From NCBI RefSeq assembly GCF_018224615.1, contig NZ_JAGTUK010000002.1, positions 248,001-312,000 of the forward strand: DNA of 64,000 bases, written 5' to 3'. Shown here in pieces: positions 1-9,881 of this stretch. Positions within the stretch are counted from its first letter, which is position 1, and every line of letters starts with the position of its first letter. The notes under the pieces are model-generated. The model ran no database searches, was not told the DNA's origin, and worked only from the letters and a program-made list of their open reading frames with translations. Made by a program: the position numbers and the translations under genes. This DNA is from Microbacterium paraoxydans. Its GTDB lineage: Bacteria > Actinomycetota > Actinomycetes > Actinomycetales > Microbacteriaceae.

Positions 1-1
1 C

Positions 2-112
2 GACGTGGTGTGGGAACCGGGGCTGTGGGTCGTGCGGGGCATCGTGCTCGCGATCGTCCTGGCGTTCGGGGTGCCGGCGCTCCGCGACCGCGCCCGTCGC
101 GCGGCCCCCTGA
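2..112 (+). CDS. C-terminal end of a membrane protein (partial)
   Basis: The window opens inside a gene; only the last 36 codons are visible. The frame reads through a hydrophobic stretch (residues about 9-25, rich in Val, Ile, Leu and Ala) into a basic Arg-rich tail and stops with TGA three bases before the stop of the converging WYL gene. This looks like a final transmembrane helix with a cytoplasmic end. The family cannot be told from so little. The frame is chosen because it alone combines a hydrophobic helix with a positive tail; the competing start-to-stop frame is Arg/Pro-rich and unlikely to be real. Confidence 0.5.
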   Translation, partial: DVVWEPGLWVVRGIVLAIVLAFGVPALRDRARRAAP

Positions 113-115
113 GCG

Positions 116-1069
116 TCACGACCCGTCGACCGCCCTGGCGTAGCGCTCCGACAGCAGCTGCAGCCGGGGCACCAGCTCGGGCGGCGACTCGACGGTGAAG
201 TCCATCATCAGCATGCCGATGTAGGCCGCGACGGTGTCGAGGCTGTCCGCGCCCGTGACCAGCACGCAGTGGTGCTCGTCGATCGGCTCCACGACGCCGA
301 CTGCCGGGTGGATGCGGTCGAGCACGGCCTGCGCCGAGGCATCGATCCGCAGTCGGGCGTGCACCTGCCACCCGCTCACGGCGATCGTGCGCATCGCGAA
401 CGCGGTGTAGTCGCCGCCGGGCAGCGGTTGCGGGTCGAAGCGGCGACGCGTCGGCATGCGCAGCTCCATCCAGTCGGCGCGGTACGTGGCCCACTCGCCG
501 GTGTCGGGGTCGCGCGCGACGAGGTACCAGCGGCGGTGCCAGGTGAGCAGCCGATACGGTTCCGCCTTCACCGGTTCGCCGCGGTAGTCGAAGCGCAGCC
601 ACTCCTCGGCGCGGATGGCGCTCGCGATGCCGCGCAGCACGGCGGCGTCGACCTCGGGGTCGGGCGCATCGGTGTCGTTGTTCTCCGGGGCGCGGTCGAT
701 CGTGCGCAGCGCATCGACGGTGGGCCGCAGGTGCGCGGGGAGCACCTGTTCGAGCTTGGCGAGCGCGCGGGCGCCCGATTCCGCGACCCCGGCGATGCCC
801 GCGGCCGCGCGGAGCCCGACCGTCACGGCCACCGCCTCCTCGTCGTCGAGCAGCAGCGGGGGGAGCTTGCCGCCTGCGCCGAGGCGGTAGCCGCCCGTGG
901 AGCCGCGGCTCGCGTCGACGGGGTAGCCGAGGTCGCGCAGTCGTTCGATGTCGTGGCGGACGGTGCGCGTGGAGACGCCGAGCCGCGCGGCCAGCTCGGC
1001 ACCGGAGCGCCCGGGGGCGGTCTGGAGCAGGGCCAGCAGGGACAGCAGTCGCGCGGTGGGATCGGCCAT
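116..1069 (-). CDS. WYL-domain HTH transcriptional regulator
   Basis: A 317-residue regulator. The N-terminus (about residues 5-60) is a DeoR/HTH_11-like winged helix containing the ELAARLGVSTRTVRHDI recognition segment. A short linker, the WYL domain (about 140-220, with the RWYLVARD motif) and a WCX-type C-terminus follow. WYL domains are thought to sense nucleotides or other small ligands. The ATG has a GGAGG ribosome-binding site 6 bases upstream. The gene is divergent from the epoxide hydrolase over a 70-bp spacer with a perfect dyad, so it probably controls itself and that enzyme. The ligand is unknown. Confidence 0.92.
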   Translation of the reverse strand: MADPTARLLSLLALLQTAPGRSGAELAARLGVSTRTVRHDIERLRDLGYPVDASRGSTGGYRLGAGGKLPPLLLDDEEAVAVTVGLRAAAGIAGVAESGARALAKLEQVLPAHLRPTVDALRTIDRAPENNDTDAPDPEVDAAVLRGIASAIRAEEWLRFDYRGEPVKAEPYRLLTWHRRWYLVARDPDTGEWATYRADWMELRMPTRRRFDPQPLPGGDYTAFAMRTIAVSGWQVHARLRIDASAQAVLDRIHPAVGVVEPIDEHHCVLVTGADSLDTVAAYIGMLMMDFTVESPPELVPRLQLLSERYARAVDGS

Positions 1070-1095
1070 GCGGAACCTCCGGAAATGGCGCCGAC

Positions 1096-1120
1096 CATTA
1101 GGAACGAATCCAGCCTAATG
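1096..1120. promoter_or_regulatory. Inverted repeat between WYL regulator and epoxide hydrolase
   Basis: CATTAGG-N11-CCTAATG is a perfect 7-bp inverted repeat in the divergent spacer. An overlapping pair TAGGA (1099-1103) / TCCTA (1124-1128) adds a second dyad. It lies just upstream of the probable -10 of the epoxide hydrolase, the expected place for an operator of the adjacent regulator. Binding is inferred. Confidence 0.45.
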
Positions 1121-1126
1121 CGCTCC

Positions 1127-1132
1127 TATCGT
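1127..1132 (+). promoter_or_regulatory. Candidate -10 (TATCGT) of a leaderless transcript
   Basis: TATCGT ends 7 bases before the ATG at 1140, and there is no purine-rich ribosome-binding site. Transcription would start at or next to the start codon. No good -35 is visible. Confidence 0.4.
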
Positions 1133-1139
1133 CAGAGAC

Positions 1140-2282
1140 ATGAACACCGCACTCGACATCCGCCCCTTCTCCGTCTCCGTCTCTCACGCCGAGGTCGCCG
1201 ACCTCCGCGAGCGCCTGTCGCGCACCCGCCTGCCCCTCGCCGCCCCCGTCGACGACTGGGACGCGGGCACCCCGAACCACTACCTGCGCGAGGCGATCGC
1301 CGCGTGGCAGGAGTTCGACTGGTCCGCCGCGCAGGAGCGCCTCAACGCCCACCCGCAGTTCACCACCGAGATCGACGGGCAGACGATCCACTTCCTGCAC
1401 ATCCGTTCGCAGCACGAGGACGCCACCCCGCTGCTGCTCGCGCACACCTACCCGGGCTCGGCCGTCGACTACCTCGACCTGATCGACCGCCTCACCGACC
1501 CCGAGGCGCACGGCGGTCGCGCGGAGGATGCGTTCCACCTCGTGATCCCCGACGCCCCGGGGTACGGGTTCTCGCAGCCGCTCGCCTCCGCCGGCTGGAC
1601 GGTCGGGAAGGTCGCCGCGGCCTATGACCGGCTCATGCGCGGCCTCGGCTACGAGCGCTACGGCGTCCACGGCTCCGACAACGGCGCGATGGTGGCCCGC
1701 GAGCTCGGGCTGCTCGCGCCGGAGGGTCTGCTCGGGCTGCACGTGCTCCAGCTGTTCTCCTTCCCCTCGGGCGACCCCGCCGAGTTCGAGAAGCTCGAGC
1801 CGCAGGACTATGCCGGCCTGGAGCACATGCAGTGGTTCCAGTCGGTGGGCGGCTACAACGCGATGAACTCCTCCCGGCCGCAGACGGTCGCGGTGGGGCT
1901 CAGCGACTCCCCGGTCGGCCTCCTCGCGTACAGCGAGCTGTTCGCGTCGTTCGGCAACGGCACCTCGCTCGTGCCGCTCGACCGCATCCTGCTGGAGGTG
2001 AGCGTGAACTGGTTCGCCAACGCGGCCTCGGGCATGAGCCGCAGCTACCTGGAGAACGCCAGGGCCGACGCGGCGGCCGAAGGGGAGCCTCGCGTGAACC
2101 ACGCACCGACCGGGGTCGCCGTGTTCGCGGACGACTTCCAGACCATCCGGGTGTTCGCCGAGCGCGACAACGACAACATCGTGCACTGGAGCCGCTTCGA
2201 CGAGGGCGGGCACTACGCCGCGCTCGAGCGCCCCGACGAGCTGGCGGGCGACATCCGAGCGTTCTTCGCCGGGCTCCGCTGA
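1140..2282 (+). CDS. Epoxide hydrolase, EHN-domain alpha/beta hydrolase
   Basis: A 380-residue protein with the N-terminal epoxide hydrolase domain (EHN, about 5-110), which begins IRPFSVSVS. An alpha/beta-hydrolase domain follows, with the oxyanion segment HTYPGS, the DAPGYGFSQP loop and a nucleophile elbow reading GVHGSDNGAM (aspartate nucleophile about residue 181). The C-terminal histidine is in DEGGHYAALERPDELA. Family members open epoxides with water through an ester on the Asp. The substrate is unknown; similar proteins in soil actinobacteria act on xenobiotic or terpenoid epoxides. Control by the divergent WYL regulator is likely. Confidence 0.9.
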   Translation: MNTALDIRPFSVSVSHAEVADLRERLSRTRLPLAAPVDDWDAGTPNHYLREAIAAWQEFDWSAAQERLNAHPQFTTEIDGQTIHFLHIRSQHEDATPLLLAHTYPGSAVDYLDLIDRLTDPEAHGGRAEDAFHLVIPDAPGYGFSQPLASAGWTVGKVAAAYDRLMRGLGYERYGVHGSDNGAMVARELGLLAPEGLLGLHVLQLFSFPSGDPAEFEKLEPQDYAGLEHMQWFQSVGGYNAMNSSRPQTVAVGLSDSPVGLLAYSELFASFGNGTSLVPLDRILLEVSVNWFANAASGMSRSYLENARADAAAEGEPRVNHAPTGVAVFADDFQTIRVFAERDNDNIVHWSRFDEGGHYAALERPDELAGDIRAFFAGLR

Positions 2283-2291
2283 TCCGTCACC

Positions 2292-2326
2292 CGATCGCCC
2301 CCGTGCCGACCGCGCGGGGGCGATCG
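2292..2326. terminator. Hairpin after epoxide hydrolase
   Basis: CGATCGCCCCCG (2292-2303) pairs perfectly with CGGGGGCGATCG (2315-2326) across an 11-base loop, 9 bases after the stop codon. No T-tract follows, as is common for actinobacterial terminators. Confidence 0.6.
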
Positions 2327-2373
2327 CGTGCGTCAGCCCGGGTCGATGCTGGCGGTGCCTGGCGCGCGACTGC

Positions 2374-2550
2374 TAGGGTCTCTCCCCGTGGGTACTCTGA
2401 TTCGCTAGATCGGGACACCGCGTCGAGACGTCTTCTCCGCGGTGGGTCCTGAGCGAACGCGTCGCTCGGCGACGTGATCGAGGTCCGTTTTCCCCCGCGT
2501 CGTCCGACGCAGACCCGCGGCACCGTGCGTGCCGTCGGAGAGGACTCCTC
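2374..2550 (+). promoter_or_regulatory. Structured leader of the ABC-F gene
   Basis: An extended -10 (TGC-TAGGGT, -10 at 2374-2379) is followed by a six-codon ORF at 2388. Then come a stem 2416-2422/2438-2444, a stem GAGCGA/TCGCTC (2451-2456/2462-2467), a TTTT run (2488-2491) and a tight stem 2497-2502/2505-2510. The ribosome-binding site GGAGAGGA (2537-2544) is immediately followed by CTCCTC, so GGAG can pair with CTCC and hide it. A short ORF, alternating stems and a masked ribosome-binding site resemble ribosome-mediated attenuation known for several antibiotic-resistance ABC-F genes. The mechanism is inferred from pattern only. Confidence 0.45.
2388..2408 (+). CDS. Six-codon leader ORF upstream of ABC-F gene
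   Basis: GTG-GGT-ACT-CTG-ATT-CGC-TAG encodes MGTLIR. The GTG lies 8 bases after the -10 TAGGGT, so it could be translated as a leaderless start. Its position ahead of several stems suggests a sensor of stalled ribosomes rather than a functional peptide. No known arrest motif (such as RLR) is present. Confidence 0.35.
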   Translation: MGTLIR

Positions 2551-4239
<1,689 letters not shown>

Positions 4240-4248
4240 CGCGCACAC

Positions 4249-4262
4249 CCCGCCCGGGCGGG
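4249..4262. terminator. GC palindrome between convergent genes
   Basis: CCCGCCCGGGCGGG is a perfect 14-bp palindrome in the 40-bp gap between the convergent ABC-F and DUF1801 genes. A weak bidirectional terminator is possible; there is no T-tract. Confidence 0.3.
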
Positions 4263-4279
4263 CGGAGCGGTGGGGGCGG

Positions 4280-4705
4280 TCAGGCGGTGACGGTGAGCTG
4301 CATGCCGTCGCTGCCGCCCGCCTCGACCCAGGCGAGCGAGCGCTCCAGGATCCGCCGGAGCACGTCGAGGTCCACCCGCTCCAGGTCGGGAAGGTAGAGG
4401 CAGCCGACGCCCGTGGTGTGCGGGCCGAGACGGGCGAGGTCTTCGCCGTGCGCGTCCACGCCGTCGAGCAGGTAGATCGTCGTCGCCGTCTTACGGGGGG
4501 CGAAGCCGAGCAGCGGGCTGTCGCCCTCGGTGCCGGTGGGGTAGCGGTAGTGGCAGGAGCCGAACCCGATGATGGCGCCCCAGGTCTGCGGCTCGCGGCC
4601 GGTGAGCTGTTGCAGCAGTGCCGTGAGGGTCTCGGCGTCGCGGCGGCGGACGGCGGGGGCCGACCGGGCGATCAGCGCCGCGACGTCGTCCCCCGTCGGC
4701 TTCAC
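4280..4705 (-). CDS. DUF1801 domain protein
   Basis: A 141-residue protein whose core WGAIIGFGSCHYRYPTG followed by LLGFAPRKTATTIYL is the DUF1801 signature. The GTG start overlaps the TGA of the upstream glycosylase-like gene as GTGA, so the pair is translationally coupled. A longer in-frame version exists but its N-terminus lies inside the neighbouring gene and is low-complexity, so it is rejected. DUF1801 proteins have no proven activity. Coupling to a base-excision-type protein hints at a nucleic-acid link but proves nothing. Confidence 0.8.
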   Translation of the reverse strand: MKPTGDDVAALIARSAPAVRRRDAETLTALLQQLTGREPQTWGAIIGFGSCHYRYPTGTEGDSPLLGFAPRKTATTIYLLDGVDAHGEDLARLGPHTTGVGCLYLPDLERVDLDVLRRILERSLAWVEAGGSDGMQLTVTA

Positions 4706-5274
4706 TTCGCCGCCTTGGCCGCGGCCTTCATCGCCTTCTTGTGCTCGCGCACCTTCGCCAGCGACTCGGGCGAGACGATGTCGGCCACGCTGCGGTACGA
4801 GCCCTCGTCTCCGTAGGGTGCCGACGCCTCGCGCCAACCGTCACCCGTGAAGCCGTACTGCTTGCCGAGCAGCGCCAGGAAGATCTTCGCCTTCTGCTCG
4901 CCGAAGCCCGGCAGCGCCTTGAGCCGGGCGAGCACCTCGGCGCCGGACGGGTCGCCGCTGGTCCAGAGCGCGGATGCATCGCCGCCCCACTCGTCGACGA
5001 TCGCCTGGCATAGCGTCTGCACGCGCGCCGCCATCGATCCGGGGAAGCGGTGCACGGCCGGAGTCTGCCGGAACGCCTCGAGGAACTCCTCGGGTGCCAT
5101 GCCCGCGATCGCGGCGGCGTCGGTCGCCCCGGTGCGCTGCTCGATCTTGAGCGGACCGGCGAATGCGGTCTCCATGGGCACCTGCTGGTCGAGCAGCATG
5201 CCCACCAGCAGGGCGAGCGGGTTCTCGGTCAGCAGGGCGTCGGCGGCGGTGTCTCCGGTGATGTGAAGGGCCAT
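4702..5274 (-). CDS. HhH-GPD-type DNA glycosylase-like protein
   Basis: A 190-residue protein with an endonuclease III-like fold. MLLDQQVPMETAF (about 27-39) is the typical start of the HhH-GPD core, and LKALPGFGEQKAKIF (about 122-136) is the helix-hairpin-helix. No four-cysteine iron-sulfur cluster is present, and the C-terminus is a short Lys/Ala-rich tail. The family excises damaged bases, but this short actinobacterial subgroup is uncharacterised. It is first in a two-gene unit with the DUF1801 gene. Confidence 0.82.
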   Translation of the reverse strand: MALHITGDTAADALLTENPLALLVGMLLDQQVPMETAFAGPLKIEQRTGATDAAAIAGMAPEEFLEAFRQTPAVHRFPGSMAARVQTLCQAIVDEWGGDASALWTSGDPSGAEVLARLKALPGFGEQKAKIFLALLGKQYGFTGDGWREASAPYGDEGSYRSVADIVSPESLAKVREHKKAMKAAAKAAK

Positions 5275-5307
5275 GCCTCCAGTGTCCCATCCCGGGTGGC
5301 CGCGGTG

Positions 5308-6612
5308 TCAGGCGGAGGCGGCGTCCGAGGCGGAAGCGGTGTCGGCGGCGTCGGGGGTGAGGCCGTACAGCGCGGACAGCGCGGCGGCGAACTCGTCGGC
5401 ACGGCCCTCGGCGGCGAGCTCGTGGGCGCGCACGGTCGGAGTGTGCAGCAGTACGCCGGCGAGGTGACGCAGTGCCTGCTCGACCTTGCCGTCCTCGTCG
5501 CCGCGGGCACGCGCGCGATCGATCTCGGTGTCGAGCAGGGAGAAGATGTGCGAGCGCAGGGCGACGACCGACGGCGTCACGCTCTGCCGGGCTCCCACGA
5601 CGTGGAAGGTGTCGGCGGCCTCGCGCACCACGGTGCGGGCGGCGTCGGTGGCCTGCAGCTCCTCCAGGGGCGCGTGCAGACGGATGGTCTCCAGGTCGAG
5701 CAGCGCCACGCCCTCGAGGGTCGCGACCGCGGGGTCGACGTTGCGCGGCATCCCGAGGTCGACCACGAGACGGCTGTGCGCGCCCACCGGGCATCCGGCG
5801 GCGGCGAGCCCCACGGGGAGCTGCAGGTGCTCAGGGCCGAGGACCGGCTCGGTCGCGGTGGTGCACGTGATCAGGAGGCTCGAGTGCGCGGCGGTGCGGG
5901 CGTACTCGGCGGCGGGAACGGCGCGGATGCCGTGCTTGGCGGCGAAGATCTCGGCGCGACCGGACGGCGAGTACACGGAGATGTCGACCGCGCCGCGCTC
6001 GCGCAGTGTCGCGAGGGTCACGGCCGCGTAGGCGCCGGTGCCGACCAGGAGCACGCGCTCGGCGGACCAGTCGGCGATGCGGCTGTCGGCCAGTTCGAGC
6101 GCGAGACGCACGAGCGAACGACCGGCGCGCCCGAGGGCGGTGACGTTCTTGACCTTGCGCTGCGCCTGGCTCGCGCGCTGGAACAGGCGCTCGAGCTCGG
6201 GGGAGGTGGTGCCGTCCTTCCGGGCGGACTTGAGCGCCCGGCGCACCTGCCCGGCGATCTCGCCCTCGCCCGACACGACCGATTCCAGGCCGGACGCGAC
6301 GGAGAACAGGTGCTCGGCCACGCGACGACCGGAGTGCACGGTGTACGCGCCCTCGAGCTCGGCTGCCGGGACACCCGTGGCGGACTCGACCGCTTCGAGC
6401 ACGGCCTCGACGCCGATCGCACCCGCGGCGGTCACCGGCTCGTCCATCTCCACGTACGCCTCGAACCGGTTGCACGTCGCCAGCACCACGGCACCCTGCA
6501 CGCACGGCGTCATACCCACGAGGGTGGGGGCGACGTCGTCGGGGGTGCGGCTCAGGCGTTCGAGCAGTTCGAAGGAGGCGGTCTTGTGACTCGCCGTCAC
6601 ACACAGCAGCAC
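5308..6612 (-). CDS. hemA: Glutamyl-tRNA reductase
   Basis: A 434-residue enzyme that reduces glutamyl-tRNA(Glu) to glutamate-1-semialdehyde, the committed step of C5-pathway tetrapyrrole synthesis. The N-terminus contains [14 protein letters not shown], and the catalytic cysteine is in ATCNRFE (Cys about 47). A NADPH-binding domain ([17 protein letters not shown]) and a C-terminal dimerisation helix follow. I chose the GTG at 6612 because homologues begin near [11 protein letters not shown] and because a consensus -10 sits 6 bases upstream, giving a leaderless mRNA. A longer in-frame ORF runs back through hemE on the other strand and is spurious. The gene is divergent from hemE. Confidence 0.95.
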   Translation of the reverse strand: MLLCVTASHKTASFELLERLSRTPDDVAPTLVGMTPCVQGAVVLATCNRFEAYVEMDEPVTAAGAIGVEAVLEAVESATGVPAAELEGAYTVHSGRRVAEHLFSVASGLESVVSGEGEIAGQVRRALKSARKDGTTSPELERLFQRASQAQRKVKNVTALGRAGRSLVRLALELADSRIADWSAERVLLVGTGAYAAVTLATLRERGAVDISVYSPSGRAEIFAAKHGIRAVPAAEYARTAAHSSLLITCTTATEPVLGPEHLQLPVGLAAAGCPVGAHSRLVVDLGMPRNVDPAVATLEGVALLDLETIRLHAPLEELQATDAARTVVREAADTFHVVGARQSVTPSVVALRSHIFSLLDTEIDRARARGDEDGKVEQALRHLAGVLLHTPTVRAHELAAEGRADEFAAALSALYGLTPDAADTASASDAASA

Positions 6613-6618
6613 CCCTCG

Positions 6619-6624
6619 ATTGTA
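6619..6624 (-). promoter_or_regulatory. -10 element TACAAT of hemA
   Basis: On the minus strand TACAAT ends 6 bases before the hemA GTG, with no ribosome-binding site between. This fits a leaderless transcript. The -35 region is weak. Confidence 0.5.
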
Positions 6625-6685
6625 CCGGAGCGTTCGGACCGGGGGACTCGGCGGCCCCATAAGCGGGCAATGGGAGGATGGAAGC

Positions 6686-7708
6686 ATGGCCCTCTCCGAC
6701 GCCCCGCTGCTGCGCGCCCTGACGGGCGACCGCCCCGACACGACCCCCGTCTGGTTCATGAGGCAGGCCGGTCGCTCGCTGCCCGAGTACCGGGAGCTGC
6801 GGGTGGGGACCCGGATGCTCGACGCGTGCCTCACGCCCGACCTCGCGGCCGAGATCACGCTGCAGCCGGTGCGACGCCACGGCGTCGACGCGGCCGTGTT
6901 CTTCAGCGACATCGTGATCCCGCTGCGCCTGGCGGGGGTGGATGTGGAGATCGAGCCCGGTCGCGGTCCGGTGTTCGCGGATCCCGTGCGCACCACGGCC
7001 GACGTCGACCGCATCACGGCGATCGACCCGGAGTCGCTCGACGGCACGGCGATCGCGGAGGCGGTCGGCATCGTCACGGCGGAGCTCGGCGACACCCCGC
7101 TGATCGGGTTCGCGGGTGCCCCCTTCACCCTCGCGGCCTACCTCGTGGAGGGCGGCCCGTCGAAGGAGCACCTGCGGGCGCGCGGCATGATGCACGCCGA
7201 GCCGGAGGCGTGGCACCGTCTGGCCGGGTGGCTCGCGCGGGTGTCGCGGCGGTTCCTGGAGACGCAGCGCGATGCCGGAGCTTCGGTCGTGCAGCTGTTC
7301 GACAGCTGGGCGGGGTCGCTGAGCCCCGCGGACTACCGCACCTTCGTCGCGCCGCACTCGACGGCCGCGCTCGACGGCATCGGCATCCCGACCATCCACT
7401 TCGGCGTCGGCACCGGGCCCTTCCTCGCCGACATGCGACTGGGCGGCATCGCCGACGGGGTCGGGGTGGACTGGCGTCTCCCGCTCGACGAGGCCGCGGC
7501 GATCCTCGGTCCGGACACGAGCGTGCAGGGCAACATCGACCCCGCTCTGCTCGGGGCGCCGTGGCCCGTGCTGGAGGCGCACGTGCGCGACGTGCTCCAG
7601 CGGGGCCGCGCGGCTCGCGGGCACATCGTCAACCTCGGTCACGGCGTGCCGCCGGAGACCGACCCCGACCAGCTCACGCGCATCGTCGAGCTGGTGCACG
7701 GCGCCTGA
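6686..7708 (+). CDS. hemE: Uroporphyrinogen III decarboxylase
   Basis: A 340-residue enzyme converting uroporphyrinogen III to coproporphyrinogen III. The hallmark [11 protein letters not shown] (about 26-36) supplies the arginines that hold the substrate acetates. [19 protein letters not shown] and the C-terminal [11 protein letters not shown] are also family motifs. The ATG at 6686 has GGGAGGA upstream and gives the usual length. It starts the rightward haem block, 74 bp from divergent hemA. The next gene, cgoX, follows after about 40 bp. Confidence 0.96.
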   Translation: MALSDAPLLRALTGDRPDTTPVWFMRQAGRSLPEYRELRVGTRMLDACLTPDLAAEITLQPVRRHGVDAAVFFSDIVIPLRLAGVDVEIEPGRGPVFADPVRTTADVDRITAIDPESLDGTAIAEAVGIVTAELGDTPLIGFAGAPFTLAAYLVEGGPSKEHLRARGMMHAEPEAWHRLAGWLARVSRRFLETQRDAGASVVQLFDSWAGSLSPADYRTFVAPHSTAALDGIGIPTIHFGVGTGPFLADMRLGGIADGVGVDWRLPLDEAAAILGPDTSVQGNIDPALLGAPWPVLEAHVRDVLQRGRAARGHIVNLGHGVPPETDPDQLTRIVELVHGA

Positions 7709-7747
7709 GCCCGCGCCGCTCCCGGCCGCGGTGGAAGGATGGACGGC

Positions 7748-9283
7748 ATGAGCCCTGATCCCTCCGGTGCCCACCCGTCCGCGGCCGAGCCGGCCGACCT
7801 CGCCGCGCGCGCCGCGGAGAAGCAGGTCGTGGTGATCGGCGGCGGCATGGGCGGTCTCGTCGCCGCGCGCGAGTGCGCTAAGGTCGGCATGCGGGTCACC
7901 GTGCTCGAGGCGACCGACGTGCTCGGTGGCGCCCTCCGCCGCGTGGAGCTCGACGGCGTGGCACTCGATGCGGGGGCCGAGAGCTATGCGACCAGAGGCG
8001 GCCACGTGCGAGCCCTCGTCGACGAGCTCGGGCTCGCGGATCGCGTCGTGCCCCCGCGCGCGGGCGGTGCCTGGCTCGCCGGGCTCCCCGGGGGCGGGGC
8101 GGCGCCGCTTCCGGTCGGCGGCATCCTCGGCATCCCCGGCAACCCGTTCCAGGACGACGTACGGCGCATCATCGGCTGGTCCGGCGCCTGGCGGGCGTAC
8201 CTCGACCGCGTCCGGCCCCCGCTGACGATCGGCCACGAACTCAGCCTCGGACGGCTCGTCGCCTCCCGCATGGGTGCGAAGGTGCGCGACCGCCTGGTCG
8301 CCCCGGTCACGACGGGGGTGTACTCGGCCTCGCCCGACGACGTGGACATCGACGTGGCCGCCCCGGGGTTGAACGCCGCCCTCACCCGCGTCGGCTCACT
8401 GTCCGGCGCGGTGCTGGCGCTGAAGGGTGACGGCGGTACGCGCGGCGCGAAGGCTCCTGGTGCGGCGGTCGAGGGTCTCCGCGGCGGTATGACCGTGCTG
8501 GTGGACGCGCTCGCCGAGGATCTCGCGCAGCTCGGAGCGACCGTGCGCACGGGGGTGCGGGTGCACTCGGTCGCGCGCGAGGCGGACGGCTGGCGGATCG
8601 AGGCCGCGATGCCGCCCGAGGCCGAGGTCCCGATCGCGGAGTCGGCGCCCGAGGTCGAGGAGCCGCGCGAGGAGCTGCTGCGCGCGGACGCGGTGATCGT
8701 CGCGACCTCGGAGACCGTGGCGCGCGCGCTGCTCTTGACCGCGGTGCCGGCCCTTGCACGAGCCGAGGCGGCGGCGTCGCCGGAGATCGAGATCGTCACG
8801 CTGCTGCTGGACGCCCCGGCCCTGCGTGCCGTGCCCCGCGGGACCGGGGTCCTCACGGTTCCTGGGAGCCACACGGCCAAGGCACTGACGCACTCGACCG
8901 CGAAGTGGGAGTGGGTGCAGGAGGCGGCGGGCGACCGGGAGGTCGTGCGGGTGTCGTTCGGCGCGCAGGGGGAGCCCGCGGTCACCGCTGCCCTGGACGA
9001 CGACGCCGCGATCGATCTCGCGCGGCGCGAGGCGGCGGCGTTGCTCGGGGTGCCGCTGGCTCCGGAGCAGGTCCTCGCCGGACACCGCGGTCGGTTCGTG
9101 CAGTCTCAGCCCGCGTCCATCATCGGCTCCGGGGAGCGGCGCCGTGCCGCGCGGGAGGCGGTGCAGGCGGTGCCGGGGCTTGCGGTCGTGGGCGCCTGGG
9201 TCGCGGGAACCGGGCTCGCGCAGGTGGTGCCCGATGCCACGGAGGCGGCCGACGGGCTCCGTCGCGCGCTCCTCTGGGACTGA
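7748..9283 (+). CDS. hemY: Coproporphyrinogen/protoporphyrinogen oxidase (HemY/CgoX)
   Basis: A 511-residue FAD protein. The dinucleotide-binding motif VVVIGGGMGGLVAA near residue 30 and GGALRRVELDG are typical of HemY. Because chdC (hemQ) is nearby, the enzyme most likely oxidises coproporphyrinogen III to coproporphyrin III, as in the Gram-positive coproporphyrin-dependent pathway. A second ATG nine bases upstream is in frame, but AAGG (7735-7738) is spaced correctly only for 7748. The insertion at about 285-310 is Glu-rich. Substrate assignment rests on context. Confidence 0.92.
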   Translation: MSPDPSGAHPSAAEPADLAARAAEKQVVVIGGGMGGLVAARECAKVGMRVTVLEATDVLGGALRRVELDGVALDAGAESYATRGGHVRALVDELGLADRVVPPRAGGAWLAGLPGGGAAPLPVGGILGIPGNPFQDDVRRIIGWSGAWRAYLDRVRPPLTIGHELSLGRLVASRMGAKVRDRLVAPVTTGVYSASPDDVDIDVAAPGLNAALTRVGSLSGAVLALKGDGGTRGAKAPGAAVEGLRGGMTVLVDALAEDLAQLGATVRTGVRVHSVAREADGWRIEAAMPPEAEVPIAESAPEVEEPREELLRADAVIVATSETVARALLLTAVPALARAEAAASPEIEIVTLLLDAPALRAVPRGTGVLTVPGSHTAKALTHSTAKWEWVQEAAGDREVVRVSFGAQGEPAVTAALDDDAAIDLARREAAALLGVPLAPEQVLAGHRGRFVQSQPASIIGSGERRRAAREAVQAVPGLAVVGAWVAGTGLAQVVPDATEAADGLRRALLWD

Positions 9284-9360
9284 TCGGTCACGCGCATCGC
9301 CCGCACGAGGGCCGGAAGCAAAACCGACGAACCGCCCCGTGTCAACCCTCTCCGGGATTG

Positions 9361-9376
9361 ATGCCGAAATCGGCAT
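9361..9376. promoter_or_regulatory. 16-bp palindrome upstream of the small membrane-protein genes
   Basis: ATGCCGAAATCGGCAT is two perfect 7-bp arms with a 2-bp centre. It is followed by candidate promoter elements TACGCT (9384-9389) and GGGTAC (9390-9395), the latter resembling stress-sigma -10 boxes. The 186-bp gap before the YtxH-like gene holds no other obvious structure. An operator role is inferred. Confidence 0.35.
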
Positions 9377-9469
9377 ACGGGGTTACGCTGGGTACCTGAT
9401 CGCGGCGGGAACGTCGGCGATCGGCGTCCGAACCGGACGACCACCGCCGGAACAACGTGAGGAGACCCC

Positions 9470-9880
9470 ATGAAGGGGAAGATCGGACTCGTCGTCGGAC
9501 TCGGCGTCGGCTACGTGCTGGGTACCCGTGCCGGACGTGAGCGCTACGAGCAGATCCGGACGCAGTGGCTCAAGGTCTGGAACACGGACCCCGTCCAGGA
9601 GCGGGTCGAGAAGGTCAAGGGTTTCGTCGGCGACAAGGCGGCCGCGGTGCCGGGCGCGGTGTGGACCGGTGCCGTCAAGATCGTGAAGTCGGTCAAGGGC
9701 GATGGCACCCCGGGTCAGAAGCTCGACGCCGTGATCGCCTCGGGCAAGGAAGCGGCCGAGGAGGTCTCGGAGGCGGCGGAGGACGCCGTCGACGAGGTCA
9801 AGGAGCGCGCCGCCGCGGCGGAGAAGCCCGCGGCGAAGAAGCCCGCCACCAAGCCGGCCGCGCAGAAGTCCGGCGACTGA
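9470..9880 (+). CDS. YtxH-like small membrane protein
   Basis: A 136-residue protein. The N-terminal helix IGLVVGLGVGYVLGTRAG (about 4-21) is the glycine-rich membrane segment of YtxH-type proteins. An Arg/Glu-rich amphipathic part and a Lys/Ala/Pro-rich tail (about 110-136) follow. In firmicutes YtxH is a general-stress protein of unknown mechanism. A good ribosome-binding site (GAGGAG) precedes the ATG. It leads a tight group with the holin-like and third membrane gene, spaced by 1 bp and then overlapping by 14 bp, so they are likely one operon. Confidence 0.8.
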   Translation: MKGKIGLVVGLGVGYVLGTRAGRERYEQIRTQWLKVWNTDPVQERVEKVKGFVGDKAAAVPGAVWTGAVKIVKSVKGDGTPGQKLDAVIASGKEAAEEVSEAAEDAVDEVKERAAAAEKPAAKKPATKPAAQKSGD

Positions 9881-9881
9881 C

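Noticed and set aside
5308..7128. Extended hemA reaching 7128
   Set aside because: The extra N-terminus is antisense to hemE, and the GTG at 6612 matches the family start and has a well-placed -10.
5050..7758. A 902-codon plus-strand open frame across hemA and hemE
   Set aside because: Antisense to hemA and out of frame with hemE; Gly/Val/Arg-rich shadow.
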